Assembly: GCA_965153455.1 (NCBI GenBank)
Contig: OZ234493.1
Location: 17,660,213-17,724,212 of the forward strand
Reading direction: 5' to 3'
Length of the DNA stretch: 64,000 bases
DNA from: Sphagnum compactum
Lineage: Eukaryota; Bryophyta; Sphagnopsida; Sphagnales
Shown here: positions 48,101 through 60,850 of the stretch, one piece after another
How the letters are laid out: every line of letters begins with the position of its first letter
Numbering within the stretch: the stretch's first letter is position 1
The notes under the pieces: generated by a model
Seen by the model: the letters and a program-made list of their open reading frames with translations, nothing else
Told to the model about the DNA's origin: nothing
Databases searched by the model: none
Program-made: the position numbers and the translations under genes

Positions 48101-49993
48101 CAGGCTAATCTCTCCAGAAATATTTAAGCCTGAGAAAGAAGTACCTTGCCAACAAGTTGAGCATTCTCTAAACCCAGTTCAGAGACATCAATCTCAGACT
48201 CCATAGGCCGAGGCTGAAATCACAATGGAGAAGTCCAGCAAGTGAGTTTAAATCAAAATCCATGGTGATCCCCTTCTTTATGAAGAAAAGATCAATCAGA
48301 CTGCAGGTACAAAGCTATGCATGATTATCTGAGGAAGGCACACCCAATGAATCCAAACAGGTTGCGTGAAGGAAGGATGAGGGTAAGCACCTTTGCAAAT
48401 CCGCCATGTGCATCCAAAATCTTGCTGACTTCCTTATGATCAAACATAAGTGCATTATCCAGTGGCTGCAAGAGATTTGCACCCATATCAGCTTTCTGAA
48501 AGCCTCCAAAAAGAGTCTCTCAAGTCATTTGACTTCTCCTGTAAACAAATCTGTTCTGACAAAAGCTGTTCACAACATACTAGAATGGTCGGAAATCCTG
48601 GGTTTTCCAGGCCATTTTAAAAAGAGAGTTTCACAGGTGACAAACAGCATGAGAAAGCAATGGATTAAATAAAATGCACCGTGGGGGGGAGGCACTAAAC
48701 TCACTGTGTCATTGTAGCGATCAGGAGGATTTACATTTGCATTGTAACTCAACAGCAGCTTAACAGCAGCAACATGGCCTTCACTTGCTGCAAGATGTAA
48801 TGCAGTTCGGCCATCGTAGTCTGCAGCATCTACAGCAGTGCCATTATCCAGCATATGCTTGATGATTTGAACATTTCCTTTGCTTGCATAGTACAGCAAA
48901 GTTCCAACCTCTTCTTCCACCTTATGTGTCTGCATGTGAACTGATGTGGGAAACTGTAAAACAAAAACCCAGAAGTTAGTTGGTGTGAAAAAAAACAGGA
49001 AATAAAAACAGGCTGCATAGTTGAATTCTCAGGCTCATTTGGAAAACCAGTGTTCTATGTCTTGGGCAACCTGCAAAGAATAGAACCTCAGCTGCTGCTA
49101 AACTCCTGGCTAGCATGAGCACACCTTGCAATTGATTGTGGGTAACCCAATTCAGTACTGAATCATGCTAGACAGTGTTATTTGTTAATCCTTGAAGGAA
49201 GCAGTCGCCTCTCGGGTGATGGCATGCATGGATGCGTGCTCAATCAACAGATTTTGCACCATTCTTCTGGAAAAAGTTGAAGGCAAAGTAACCATCAGAT
49301 GTTAAAGAAGAAAGACAAAAACAGAGAAGTGAGTGAGGGAAAGGGGGTGATGAAGTACTTGTCAATTGAAGAATTGCTTCACATTTTCCCCAGATGACTT
49401 GAAATTGCACCACAAGTTTTAGTCTCCAGCAAGCAAGAATCTCTCAACACAAGAGATTTCTTATGAAGAACTACTCCTTCCGCCCTCCTCCTGCTCCTCT
49501 TGCTTGTTCGCGATCTCTGTCTCTTTCAGACCCTAGACTCCCGACAGTCCGTCGTTCATTCAGGCCGTCCGTTCGTCCGTCCACGAAGCTCGTCGGAGTT
49601 CTTTTTTGTTTTTGTTTTTTACTTCAACTGCAATAACCGGCAGCAACATGATCTGCGCGAGAATCAGAACGAAATCATGAAAGTGAGTGGAACAAACCCT
49701 AGAAGCTTGGCGGCGTCGAGTTTTTGCGCTCACTGCAAGATCCGATGCACACACCAATCAGGGTGTAGAATATTCCGTGAATCTCATCACGTCACTCCTG
49801 GTGGCGGCCGGCCGGCCATTTCCTGCTGGCGCTCCCATGGATATTCCGACAATTCCGATCTGTTTCTGGATAGAGATTGTCGACGGCGAATCATCTCCGG
49901 ATCTGCCACGTCGTGTGGGGACTCCTGCCTTCTTTTCCCTTCCCTTCCTTCGACTTCTTCGTCGCGCCCGGACCCAAGACGCAACCCCGTCAT
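45130..49993 (-). CDS. Ankyrin-repeat protein kinase, integrin-linked-kinase-like (Raf-like MAPKKK group C), twelve exons
   Basis: This is a predicted cytosolic Ser/Thr kinase of the plant ILK/VIK group. Exons, in reading order: 49993-49796, 48953-48705, 48465-48391, 48213-48145, 47824-47730, 47519-47399, 46996-46917, 46702-46640, 46421-46309, 45940-45855, 45632-45514 and 45304-45130 (TAG). All phases match, giving 480 residues, or 447 if translation starts at the in-frame ATG at 49894. The N-terminus has a basic RRRQSLSR segment as in related kinases. Ankyrin repeats follow (about 75-170; GRTALHLAASEGHVAAVKLL). Kinase landmarks are GKGALGE, VAAK (Lys near 216), HRDLKPRN (Asp near 313), DFG (331) and YRYMAPE. 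All catalytic residues are present, whereas some plant ILKs have lost theirs. Exon 1 is inferred from phase and resemblance; the remaining exons are firm. The last acceptor (after 45305) was chosen because it restores the family spacing before RQCW. Confidence 0.88.
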
Positions 49994-50085
49994 CGATGGT
50001 GGCTTTTTAGGGTTTCTGACTTCGGCACACCCCAGGGGATTAGGGATAGGGTTTGCTGATTTCTGTGGAAACCCACGTACTACTT
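49994..50085 (-). promoter_or_regulatory. Probable promoter region of the kinase gene
   Basis: A comparatively G+C- and CpG-rich block covers about 49480-50085, including proposed exon 1. Its upstream edge contains AGGGTTT motifs (about 50009 and 50048), the telo-box form also seen before the lpxD-type gene. Beyond 50090 the composition drops back to AT-rich spacer. Confidence 0.35.
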
Positions 50086-52954
50086 AAGACTTCTCGTATT
50101 TAGCGCTTTTGGCTATATGCCCATTTTTGCCCCAAAAAAATCCCCTAAGACTAAAACTTATTGTACCTATTTTAAAAATTTAGGTGTTGACCAAAATTTC
50201 GCATATCTAGGGATTTTGAAATGCAAGGAACCCTAGGATTTTAGGGTTTGTGCACTTTGGAGAACAAATTGCTCAGGATTTTTTTCAAAAAAATCTTTAG
50301 GTCCAAATTGGGTCTCAATAAACCATTAGAAAGGTCTTCAATCAAAAATATCAAAATTGAGATTGTATTTTTCCATTTGAAAACTTTGAATTAAAAATTA
50401 TGGCTAAAAGAATGATTGGAATCAGATTGACCATTTGTTTCTCAACCATTAAAACTTAAAAACATGCATCAAATGATTTTTTATTGAAGCAATTGTATTT
50501 TTCCATTTGAAACTTTGAACTAAGAATTATGACTAAAAGAATGATCAGAATTATGATTAAAAGAATGATTAGAACCAAATTGACCATTTGATTCATAACC
50601 ATTAAAACTAAAAAACATGCATCAAATGATCTTTTATTGAAGCCTGCAACGTGGCATTAGAAAGATATCATCCAAAGGTATAGTTTTGCAATTTAAACTT
50701 ATTCAATTAGAATGCATATGAAGGAATTACGAGGTCACAATTTTGCAAGATTCATAACTTGGGAATTTTGGGAGTCTTAAGAATTTTAGCCATTTTTATG
50801 TAGCCTAGTCGCAATCAAACCCATGGAGGGGCAAAAGGATAACATAGTCCCATTATTGATCGCATAATTCAAGAAATACATGTGAAATAAAAAATACCAA
50901 GTCACCAATCACAAAATATATTATGAGAGAAAAAATGATGATTTTTTTCAAATTTAAGTTGTGTAAATTCTAAGTGAATCTATGGCAAGTCCATGGCCCA
51001 ATTGGTTTCCAATTGCACAATTTACAATATTCTCTTGATTTGTGCATTTTCATATGTTCAAAAACTCAACTTGAACAACCCATCTTAGTCACATCCAAAA
51101 GCTTTCACACACCCTTCTAACTTTTAAATGTGAGGACTTAAGGAATGCACCCATGGCATTAAAGTCTTTCACAATGCATTGTATTTAAAAGTTTATTTCA
51201 ATACCTTGTGGCAAGCTTAGGGTTTTCAAAGGTAAAAAACCCTAAAGCTTTATCACCTAAAATTAAAATGGTTTTTTTGAAATATGGGAAACTCAAAGGT
51301 TTAGGATTTGTGAAATTATGTCCATATAAACCTTTCAATTAAAGAATTTTCATATGCAAGTTTTGTGAATTCCACACATTTTAAGGGTTTTAGGTTTGAT
51401 GAATTTCATGGAAAACATCTAGAACTGAACTTGTAATATTTCACAATTTTTGAAATATGGAATACCTTAGAGGTTTAAGGTTTAATGATTTTTGCAAAAT
51501 TCATAGACCTAATAATTTATCATACGCAAGGTTTGAGAAATTTGGTAAACACTAAGGAATTAGAAAATTAGAAAATTAGAACATATTTAAGGTTTTTGAA
51601 ACTGGGAAACCTCAATTGGTTGATTTTTGTAAAAGCCCTAGCATTCATTTTTTTCATATTTCATGTTCGTGACATAAGGAAAACCTAAAGTTTTCGAGGT
51701 TTGTCGATTTAAGAAAAAACATACAATGGAAAAAATCATATTAAATTTTTGTGATAATTGTTTTCCAATCTTGAACATGTATGACACCATAGGGTTTTTT
51801 TAATTCCATTTTAAATTTTTTTGAAAGCATTGGATGAAAAAGGACTGTCACCAAAAAGGAAGGGAAGACCTAAACAAGAAACCCTTTATGGTTTGTTTCA
51901 TTATACTAACATCAAATTTCTTGCAATGGTTAAAACAAGCTATGTATTACAATGGTTACAAGCATTGTCATACTCCTATCTTAGGTTATGTCCAAACCAT
52001 AGACTAAGGACTTTAGGGGATCAAAACGTTCTTTGCTCCTCTCAAGAGCCCATTGGTCCTATGGATGTTTACAAAGAAACACTAACATTGTGCACCCACA
52101 TCCTTTCCACCAAAATCATTCATGAAAAGATTTGAATAGAAAGATGAATTGATCCCAAAAATTTAGTTCTTTCCTTGGTACCCATAACAGTCCTGAAATC
52201 TTTTTTTCTCCGGAGCTCCCACAAATGAGTAAGTACTCTTTCTCTCCCAAACTTGGCCAAATTGGTACATTCATTTAAAATTCCCAAACCATAAACAAAC
52301 CACGAGGACCGCTTTAAAACCTTTAGACATTATCATCATCTCCCTTAATCCAATCCCTATTCTTGTCATTGCTTAATCCTTCTCATTTTCTAAAAACTAT
52401 AGTGCAACAGAAAAGCAACATCTTTAGGCCAGAAGAAGATAAGAACAGAGAGGCATTCCTCTTTTTTGTCTTCACTATAATCCACACACACGTATCTTTA
52501 CTCTCTAATTACAATTCAGAAAACTTAACTGTCCTTGAAGACTTGAACTCTTCTTTTTATATCCCTTTCGCTCTCCCTTCCTCCATCCAAACTCCTGCAA
52601 CATGATCCGCATTCCTCATTCAAAAGCTAATTCATTTGCAACGACAAGCCCACTCCATCACCAAAGCTAACATAGAAACTCATCTTCATTGAATTACAAA
52701 CTTCAAACACCATAAACCTGCAAACAAACAAAACACACTAAAATAGAAAAACAAACAACAAATCACGGATTTTCGGCGCCCTCAAGATTCATGATGAACA
52801 ACTATTTGGTATCTTGGCATCTTGTGCCATCATGAATTAGGGTTGCTTATCTTTTTTCATCCACATCCACAAAAAATGTTTGACACTAGTTTTGCATCAC
52901 ATGTGTCACCACTCCTTCCAAAAAATATATATGTCCCCATAAATCAACCATTAA
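50086..52954. other. AT-rich spacer with local direct repeats
   Basis: A direct repeat of about 130 bp occurs at 50366-50490 and 50494-50645. Shared blocks are GTATTTTTCCATTTGAAA, AAAAGAATGAT, ATTGACCATTTG, ACCATTAAAACT and AACATGCATCAAATGAT. Weaker repeats containing GGAAA-CT-AAAGGTTT are scattered over 51200-51700. No gene is supported. An open frame at 51821-52135 has no recognised domain. Confidence 0.55.
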
Positions 52955-55900
52955 TTAGTAGAATGGTACAACTGCAAATCTCTTCTTGCATGTTCCCAAG
53001 TGGTGTTCTTTAATATCCTTGACAATGCAGATCCCATTGTCGTGATTTTTCTCTCGAGGACCCTTCCCATCTTTGTAGCCAACAAACATATAAAGTCTTC
53101 CCAACTGCACATCAAAGACTTTTGTTAGGCCTACGCATCTTGACTTTGTTATTTGATTCAAAACCATCAAAGGTCTACAACCCCTTATGAACAACATATA
53201 TATTCCTTTGTTTCTTCTAAGCATGTTCCACATTCTCAAGCAGTGATCTCTGCACAACAGCAATGAGTTACATCTTCTGAACTATTTGTTCTACCATCGC
53301 TTTTGGTCTTGCAGATTCATTAAAAACATCACAAAGCCCATTGAGGCTATTATCAATGGTTAATATGGGTGTACGTCCTGTCAACACCATAAAAGGTGAG
53401 TATTTTGTGTTGGCTTGAATACCACAACGATATCCAAAAATTATTTGAAGTAACAATAAGTCCCAACTACTTATATCTATAGCAGCCATGACTATCAAAC
53501 ATTGTTTAATAGTTTTCATGAGTTGTTCAACCATGCCATTACACTAAGGCCAAACATGAGCAAAAAACTAATGGGTGATGCCATAATTTTGGCATGTTTC
53601 AGCAAATTATTTCATCCACTCAATCCCATTATCTATTAAAATATACTTAGGTATCCCATATCTGCAAATCACTTCGTCTTCCAAAAATTTGGAAGTAGTG
53701 AGAGCATCATGCTCCTTTATAAGTTGAGCCTCACATCATTTGGAATAATGGTCAATTGCCACAAGCACATACTTATTACTAACAGTAGTCCCAAGTAATG
53801 GTCCACCAATATCAAAAGCAACATGATAGAACATATCACAAACTAGAATACTTTTCATTTCTTCAATACCAGATTTCATGTTCCTAGATTGTTTGGCCAT
53901 CTAACATTTTTCACAATTTTTGACAAATGTCTTGACAGACTCAATTTTATCATGCTAGAAAAATTGTTTATTTACCTCAGCCAATGTTCTCATCTCACCA
54001 AACTGCCCAATCTTTTGATGGACCTTCTTAATCAAGTTGTTCCTTTCTGCAGGTTTAAGAACTACCAGATTTTGAAAAAATAGATTGTCTTCTAACTAAT
54101 GATATCGCATTACTTGCCTCTTAGCCCTATTTATGTTGGCATCATCATAAACATCAGCTTCCAACTATTCACCAGTGAGTAGCAACATTATTATTTTGTC
54201 TTCCCAAATGTCCATTTGCTTCAACTACTCATCTTGACACAACTCAACAATTCCAAGGCCTTTGCCTTTCTATTTATATTTGGCCTAATCCACCATAGTT
54301 TGCGCTTCAACAACCATCCTTTGATAGTCTTCATGGTTCATTTGTTACAATTCTTCCTCTGACAAATAGTCTACAATTTGTTCTTCATCCCCCACTTGAT
54401 CTAATTCCTCATCAATTACTTCTTTGTCAACAAGTTGTAGGGTAAGCAAATTAATGACAACCTCATTATGAGAATTCTCACCAAAATGTGGTGATGCAGT
54501 TTTTGCTCGGGCTTCATGCTTCATTACATCACATCCAAAATCTTATCCTCCTATGTTGTATTAACTAGGTTTTTGCTCAATGCATCAATGTTCAAATGCC
54601 AACTATCGATTCAGTGAACAATTTTAAATTGAAAATCTTTTAACATGGCAATCCAGCGCCCTCTTCAACCATATGCATCTAAGACCATAGCTAACCACTC
54701 TAATGGCTTATGATCTGTTCGTAATAAAAATGGAATTTGGTGGAGATATTGCCTAAAATGCATTATGCCCCAAATAAGAACGTAATATTCTCCTTCCATA
54801 GGGTGATAGCGATGTTGTATAGGTGATAAACCCTTATTGGCATAGGCAATGACCTGTTTATGTTTTCTAATTTTTTGTGACAGTATAGTTCCCACACCTT
54901 GTATTGACCAATCCACATTTAGAGTGAATGGCTTATTAAAATCTGGTCTGATCAAAATGGGTGCTTCCATTAGTTTCATCTTTAATGCAACAAAAGCCGC
55001 TTGACAAATGGGTGTTTAAACAAACTTGCAATCCTTTTTCGTTAAAGCAAAAAATGGTTCTACAATTTTTGCATACCCTATAATAAACCTTCTATAATAT
55101 CCTGTTAGTCCCTAGAATGCCCTGACATTAATCATAATCTTAGGTGTAGGGAAATCTATAATTGTTGTTACCTTCTTGGGATCTGGTTGAAACCCAATAC
55201 AATTCACCACATGTCCCTAGAAAGTATGTTTTTAGATCCAAAGCAGCATTTCCTTGGGTTTAGTTTGATATTCACCTCTACCGACTTCTGTAGAACCAGT
55301 TGGATATGATGCAACTGTTCAACCCATGTGTTGTTATGTATGTTAACATCATCAACAAACACTTTCAAGAATTGACTAATCCATTCTTTGAAAATATTAG
55401 CCATAATACACAAGAATGTGCTTGTGGTGTTCTTTAGCCCAAAGGGCATCACGTTCCATTCATACAAACTAGATTTGGTGATCACAACTGGGTATCTACC
55501 AAAAGATTGACTGTAAATCTAGTGCAGAAAACCATTTAGAGCTTCCCAGTTGATTCATAACATCCTTAATTAAAGGCATGGGAAAAGAATCCCATCTTAT
55601 TTAAAAATTCAATGGGTTATAATCCCCACAAAACCTTTGGCTACCATCTTTCTTGATTGGTAAAGTAACTTGACATGCATACTCAGATGTGTTCTTGTGC
55701 ATTTTCCCCAAATCCATTAATGCATGTATTTACTTATTGACCTTTGTTTCTTCCCAATATGATAATTTTCTAATATTCATTCGGCAAAGAGGTAGTCCTT
55801 GTGTGTCAATGGAATGTTCTCCCACAAAACATTGTCCCAGTTCACCTTTATGCCATGCAAACACCCCTTGAAATTCCTCCAATAAATCCCACAATTGTTT

Positions 55901-58220
55901 TTGTTGTACCTCATCCAAAAATTTGTCCAACTTTATTGTGGCTTTGATGTGGCTCCACCTGTTTTCTTCCCTTATAAGCTCATTAGTAAGTTGAACATGA
56001 TACTAATGAATATTTGGTTCAGTGTTGTGATTTAATTTTTTTGTGCATCTGATCATCTTACTACACATTTAAGTTAATCTACATAGTCATCATCTTCAGT
56101 CAACTACCCCTCCAAAATGTCCTGATGTTGTTCTTGCAGAGTAGGTTCAAAATTTGCATGGGTGCCTCCTTATCAATAACCAGATCCAACCATGGTCTCT
56201 TAATTCTTCTATCTAGTTTTCCAAATTATGTAAGATCCTCTGCGGGCCATCTTTTGCTTTTGCTTGAGATTCCATCATCTGCTCCTGCTTGAGATTCCAT
56301 CATCTCACCGTTAAAAGATGCCTCATCATGCAAACCATCAGGGTTTGTTGATTGATTTAGATTTGTCTAGTCAATCAATATTATCTGTTCCATCTTCATA
56401 TTGAGTAATTCACTATTGGCTTTTCTTCTGCCAACCTTTCCATCATTTGCAATATGTTCACCACATTCAAAGGCAACACCTCTACCTTCATCCGTGGTCC
56501 ATTGCACACCTATATGATGCCTTTCTTTACATTAGCAACTGCTCTGATTTTCATAAGAAAATCCAAACCCAATAACAAATCATAATTGTCTATATTAACA
56601 ACCAAAAACACCATTTAACAAGTGATTCCCCCAACTTTAACTATAAGATCAGTAATTATCCCAAGTGCTTGGGTCACAATCCCAAAAGCAGTCTTGTAAG
56701 TTTCATGGCCAGTCATGAAGTGCATGATGTCGAGTTCTCCCACCATGTTAGCTGCCATGATTGACATGGATGTTCCTGTATTTATTAGACCTTTAATCAG
56801 GGCTTGATTGATTTCCACTCCCAAATGAAGTGTCTTGCTTTAATGCATCATGTTGACATTCACTTTCCTAATTGTAGGGGTTTGATGAACAATGGTTATT
56901 TGGTTGTTGTGGTTTTCAACGTCTTTCCTCTTCCTTGTTAGTTTTACAAGTCCTTTCAAGTATTCCAACTCCCCTGGAATAATGAGTATAGTTTCCATAG
57001 GAGGCAAAGAGATTTTCCTGTTGATGAAATGTGATAGTGTTTTAGGTTTAATTGAAACCTCAATTCCAATATTCGCCTCCATGTTCTTCTTTTGTTAACC
57101 CCTCCTGTCGCACTTTTGCGTATTAACAAACACAGGTAATCTCCTCTTTGGGATTCTGATCCTAGAAAACACATTCTGAAAATGCGGTTTTACTATGACA
57201 GAGTTGTTTTTTCATCATTAACCAAGATTTCAAGAAAGTTTGTGGTGGTTGCAGGACCCTTTGCAAACTTTTTCTAGCACCTATTTTCTATGTGTCCTAG
57301 ACCAAAACAAAAGGAACACTGAAGACCGCAATTTTTAATCTTATGCCCACCCCCCCCCCCCCCCCCACACTTGGCACATTTTGACCTTATGTCAATCACT
57401 TTAGGGCATGTTGAGGCCACATGTTCTTCTGACCGGCAAAGTGAGAATAGTTGCTGTTGGTAAAAAAAAATACTAGATCTTGCCTTGCCATCACTTCCTT
57501 TTCTAAATAAGTTAATTAAAGTTTCATTTAAAGCCAACATTTGTCGGCCTGTAGTAGATTCTCCATATGCCATTTCATCCTACATTTCGCTCATAGGTTC
57601 ATACGAAGTTTCCCTGAGTTCCCCAAATATTTATTCAATTTTAGCAGTTGCAACAATAGTTTCGTCAATGTCAATGTAGATCTTGACAACATATAATTTC
57701 TGAATTTCTAGCCTCAACTTAGCCAAGAACCTTCAATGTTGTTTTGCATCTTGGATTTGTCCTCGCTGAAAAAGTTTATCCAACCTCTCATATTAAATCT
57801 ACACCCTCTCCTTGGGCTCCTATTTGATAACATCCAACTTGATGTGGATGTCATCAACGTCTATGTTGTCATACTTTTACACTATCCAGGTGTGCAACTC
57901 AGTCCAATCAAGTAGAGTCGAATTCAATTTTTTGAACCACTTTTTGGCTCTACATCTTATGTTTAACTTGGCAATCTTAAAGAACTTGTCAGCATTTAGA
58001 TCTTTAACCTCTGCTGCCATGGTTAACCATTCTGCCCAATCATTCACATCTTCATGATCACGCCCCCAAAACAACTTGTCCATACCCTATAGACTCGTCA
58101 TTGGAAGTCAATTGCTTTATGACTTAAAGGATTATCTATTTTAAGTCCTCAACTGCATGAACCTCCTCTTCCTTCTCAAAGTCTACTTTTTTTTGTTGTT
58201 GTCAATTTTGATACTATAAT
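52955..58220 (-). mobile_element. Degenerate Ty3/gypsy retrotransposon, gag to integrase
   Basis: Reading on the minus strand, the order gag, zinc knuckles, protease, reverse transcriptase, RNase H, integrase and tail is that of Ty3/gypsy. A gag core (GRDHEDVNDWAEWL, about 57877-58083) comes first. Two CCHC knuckles follow (about 57274-57380), then a protease remnant with NTGTS in place of DTG (about 56770). The reverse transcriptase has FVDD (about 55350) and MPFGLKN. RNase H has NVDWS and RTDHKPLEWL (54665-54979). The integrase remnant has GYRCGIQANTKYSPFMVLTG (53268-53534), and a VGYKDGKG tail lies at 52955-53263. Many stops and frameshifts make it inactive. A weak match to the initiator-Met tRNA primer site is at 58205-58216. 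No LTR pair was found. Confidence 0.85.
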
Positions 58221-58289
58221 TTGCGTCACTCCTTTTTACATACCTCCAACACAATCTACCATAGAAGTCCCTAACATACATCTAACATA

Positions 58290-58780
58290 TTCGTGTCTAC
58301 CCCCTTGTAATTGGATTGAAGGATTCACATAAAACATTCCAATCAAGACCACACAATTGTGGGATTTTTCTTGTTCCATGTGTAGTTTTGCAATTCAATC
58401 TTATGGAATTCATCAAGAAGGAATGCATCTGACACTCCTAATGGCATGACCAATTTGTTCCATTCATTCATTTCTCTCCACCCCATTGTTGAGCATAAAA
58501 AATCTTGGTTGGACTATCTTTAGGTCATTCCACCATATTGTAATCTCCTAAAATTATCCAATTTGTTGCAAGAAATGAACACTGAAGATGAACTCTTTGG
58601 GTAGATTTATTGTTTGCATAAATGTTGAAAATACCATACCATTGGCCATGAAACTCAAGGATGATGAATTGAGCACAAGCTTCTCTGAGCACTCTTGAAT
58701 CCACTACATGTGGGGCTAACTTTTGTGAAACTAAAATATAGGTTCATCCTTTAAATCTATCTCCTTGATTGTGTATAATG
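58290..58780 (-). mobile_element. LINE endonuclease fragment, second family
   Basis: The minus strand translates, with stops, to an apurinic endonuclease-like LINE ORF2 segment. Recognisable parts are EFHGQWYGIFNIYANN, WIILGDYNMVE (the catalytic GDxN block) and ELQNYTWNKKNP, the segment before the usual SRLDR motif. Sequence upstream to about 59500 may be older parts of the same element but is too decayed to assign. It directly abuts the 5' side of the Ty3/gypsy element. Confidence 0.6.
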
Positions 58781-60327
58781 CATTTTTTTAGTAATTCAAA
58801 CCACCTCTAAATTGAACTTGTTTTGTCTTGTGTAACCAATCTTCCAAGTTCATATGGTGTTTTTGCAAAAGAATGATCTTTGAACAAGGGAAAAAACCTT
58901 GTATTTCACACTATTTACAAACCTTTTGAATTTTTGGCTTAAGATGTGACAATTCAAAGAGGTTATACTCAATTGTTCAATCTTCATAAAAGATCAATAG
59001 GTTTGGTTAATAGTTTGAAGGAGTGTCCTTCAAGGTTTGCTAACTCCTAAAATGCATGTAGGTCCCTTTTTCTTTTGGTTTTGGGCTTAGGAGGAGGAGG
59101 GTCCTAATCAACCAATTCATCTTCAAACAATTAAACAAGTTTGAAGATAAATGTCTTCAACAAAATTCGCATTCCCCATTTATGATGTTCACAACAAGAT
59201 TTGGCAAATTTCCTTGGTAATGGAATCCTAAATGTAATTCTGGGGCTTATGGAGAAGTAGGTTAACTGTTTTAATGGGAATAAAAACAAGGCAAATATAG
59301 TGACTAGTTTTTGCATCTATGTTTACACACCTATACTACCATATTACATCTTCCCATTTCTTCAAAGTGTTGTTATGACTAAGAGCATTCACCACTACAT
59401 CTCAGAATGTGAATGAGGTTTCATTGACCATTAATTCCATTGCTTCCTCCTTAGTCCAAGCTACTATGCTTTCCACAATAGTTAATTGGGTTTTAGTTGA
59501 AATCACTCTAGGTTGGATAAGACTTCTTCCCCTTTCCATAAGATTCAAATTCTAAGGAAATGAAAACAAGGAAAATTTGACATCTCCTTGTTTTTGTGTT
59601 AAAGGGGTTTGGAACCCAACAACTTCCCAAAAAAATATGAAAGTTTTGTTTTGTGATAATTTTGTGCTTTTGTTACCTTTGAACATCCAGAATCATTGCA
59701 CTTGAAACTAAAGAGAAGTGTCTCTTTGCCTATCAAATTTCTAAACAAATTCAAATATTTCCCCTTCTAGAGTGTCATCTTTCATGGAATGAGATGCACT
59801 AGCAACTTCTAAAGTAGCAGATATTAACTTAAAGGCCTTAATTGGGGGTGATGACTTCTTGAAAATTGTTTGTTGAATTATTAGATGATCTTCTATTGGA
59901 AGCGATGCTAATGATTTCACCATATTTGATGAAAGTAAAACTTTTACATAATTTCAATCAAAACTCTATGCAAGTTTGGTTTCATTAGTGTGAGAATGCG
60001 TGTGAGAGGCAAGCTCTTTTAATCCATGTGCTTATCTATTTTTCTCTTCACAAAATTTTAATTGTAAGAAAAATTCAAAATAGATGACCAATTAGCATAA
60101 TTTTAAAAAATCACTTTAAAAAAAAAGGATTGAACTTTTTAAAGAAATATATTGAAAGGACGCAATTCTTGGAATTTTTAAATGTGGGTATTAATAACAA
60201 AATCTTGTGTGCAAAACACATATATTTTCCAATTGAAACTTTTGTGATTAATAAAAAAATGAAAACTTTGGAAAATATTTTTATTACATATAATCTTATG
60301 GAACTTGTGATTTGTAAGGGTCTTTAG
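58781..60327. other. AT-rich spacer, possibly LINE-derived
   Basis: Short minus-strand frames here may continue the neighbouring LINE fragment, but no motif is firm enough to assign. No host gene is seen. Confidence 0.35.
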
Positions 60328-60850
60328 TCAAGATGCACCTTGACCGAATGTAAAACAAAAACATTTTTTTTCCTTACACCATATAGGAGTCAAGGGGGTA
60401 TGATGGGTCATTTGAAATTGTCGGAACCTAGGGGCTTCCGGGAATGTCCCAAGGAGAGAACCATTCCACAACCCAATCCCCTCTGCAGATACTTGAAGAA
60501 GTTGTTTCAAAGTGTCTACCTTTCAAGAAAAAAAAGAAGGGAAGAAACACTCTAGTTTTTGTCGGTACCAGTCTTTGTCTCTTTGAAGAGAGGCTACCTC
60601 CATACTGATCAGGCGATTAGGGGCTGAGAACGGCCAGTTTCGGCATAATAAGGCATCAAATCCTTAACTAGGAATGAAATTTTACGAAACGAAATAATTG
60701 GGACCCAAACTAGTTTTTCCACCAATTTTGGTGGTAAACTGAGTTTCATCTCCTCTTTCCTTTTTCCTGAGCGCCTCCATTTGCTGCTACATATATTCAT
60801 ATATATTTTCACTGCTCCTAACTGTACAACTATGTACTCTAATTATTCTC
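60328..60850. other. Less AT-rich island of unknown origin
   Basis: About 500 bases with clearly higher G+C than both flanks. It contains open frames of 60-71 codons on both strands, none with a recognised domain. Edges are fairly sharp on the left, near 60328. An organellar insertion, an LTR fragment or a gene remnant would each fit. Confidence 0.35.

Noticed and set aside
49180-49265. Short minus-strand frame beginning Met-Val-Gln-Asn as an alternative first exon of the kinase
   Set aside because: It ends in a stop with no suitable in-phase donor and does not resemble ILK N-termini.
49500-50087. 195-codon plus-strand ORF over the start region of the kinase gene
   Set aside because: It lies antisense to the proposed first exon in a CpG-rich block where stop codons are rare. 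No domain seen.
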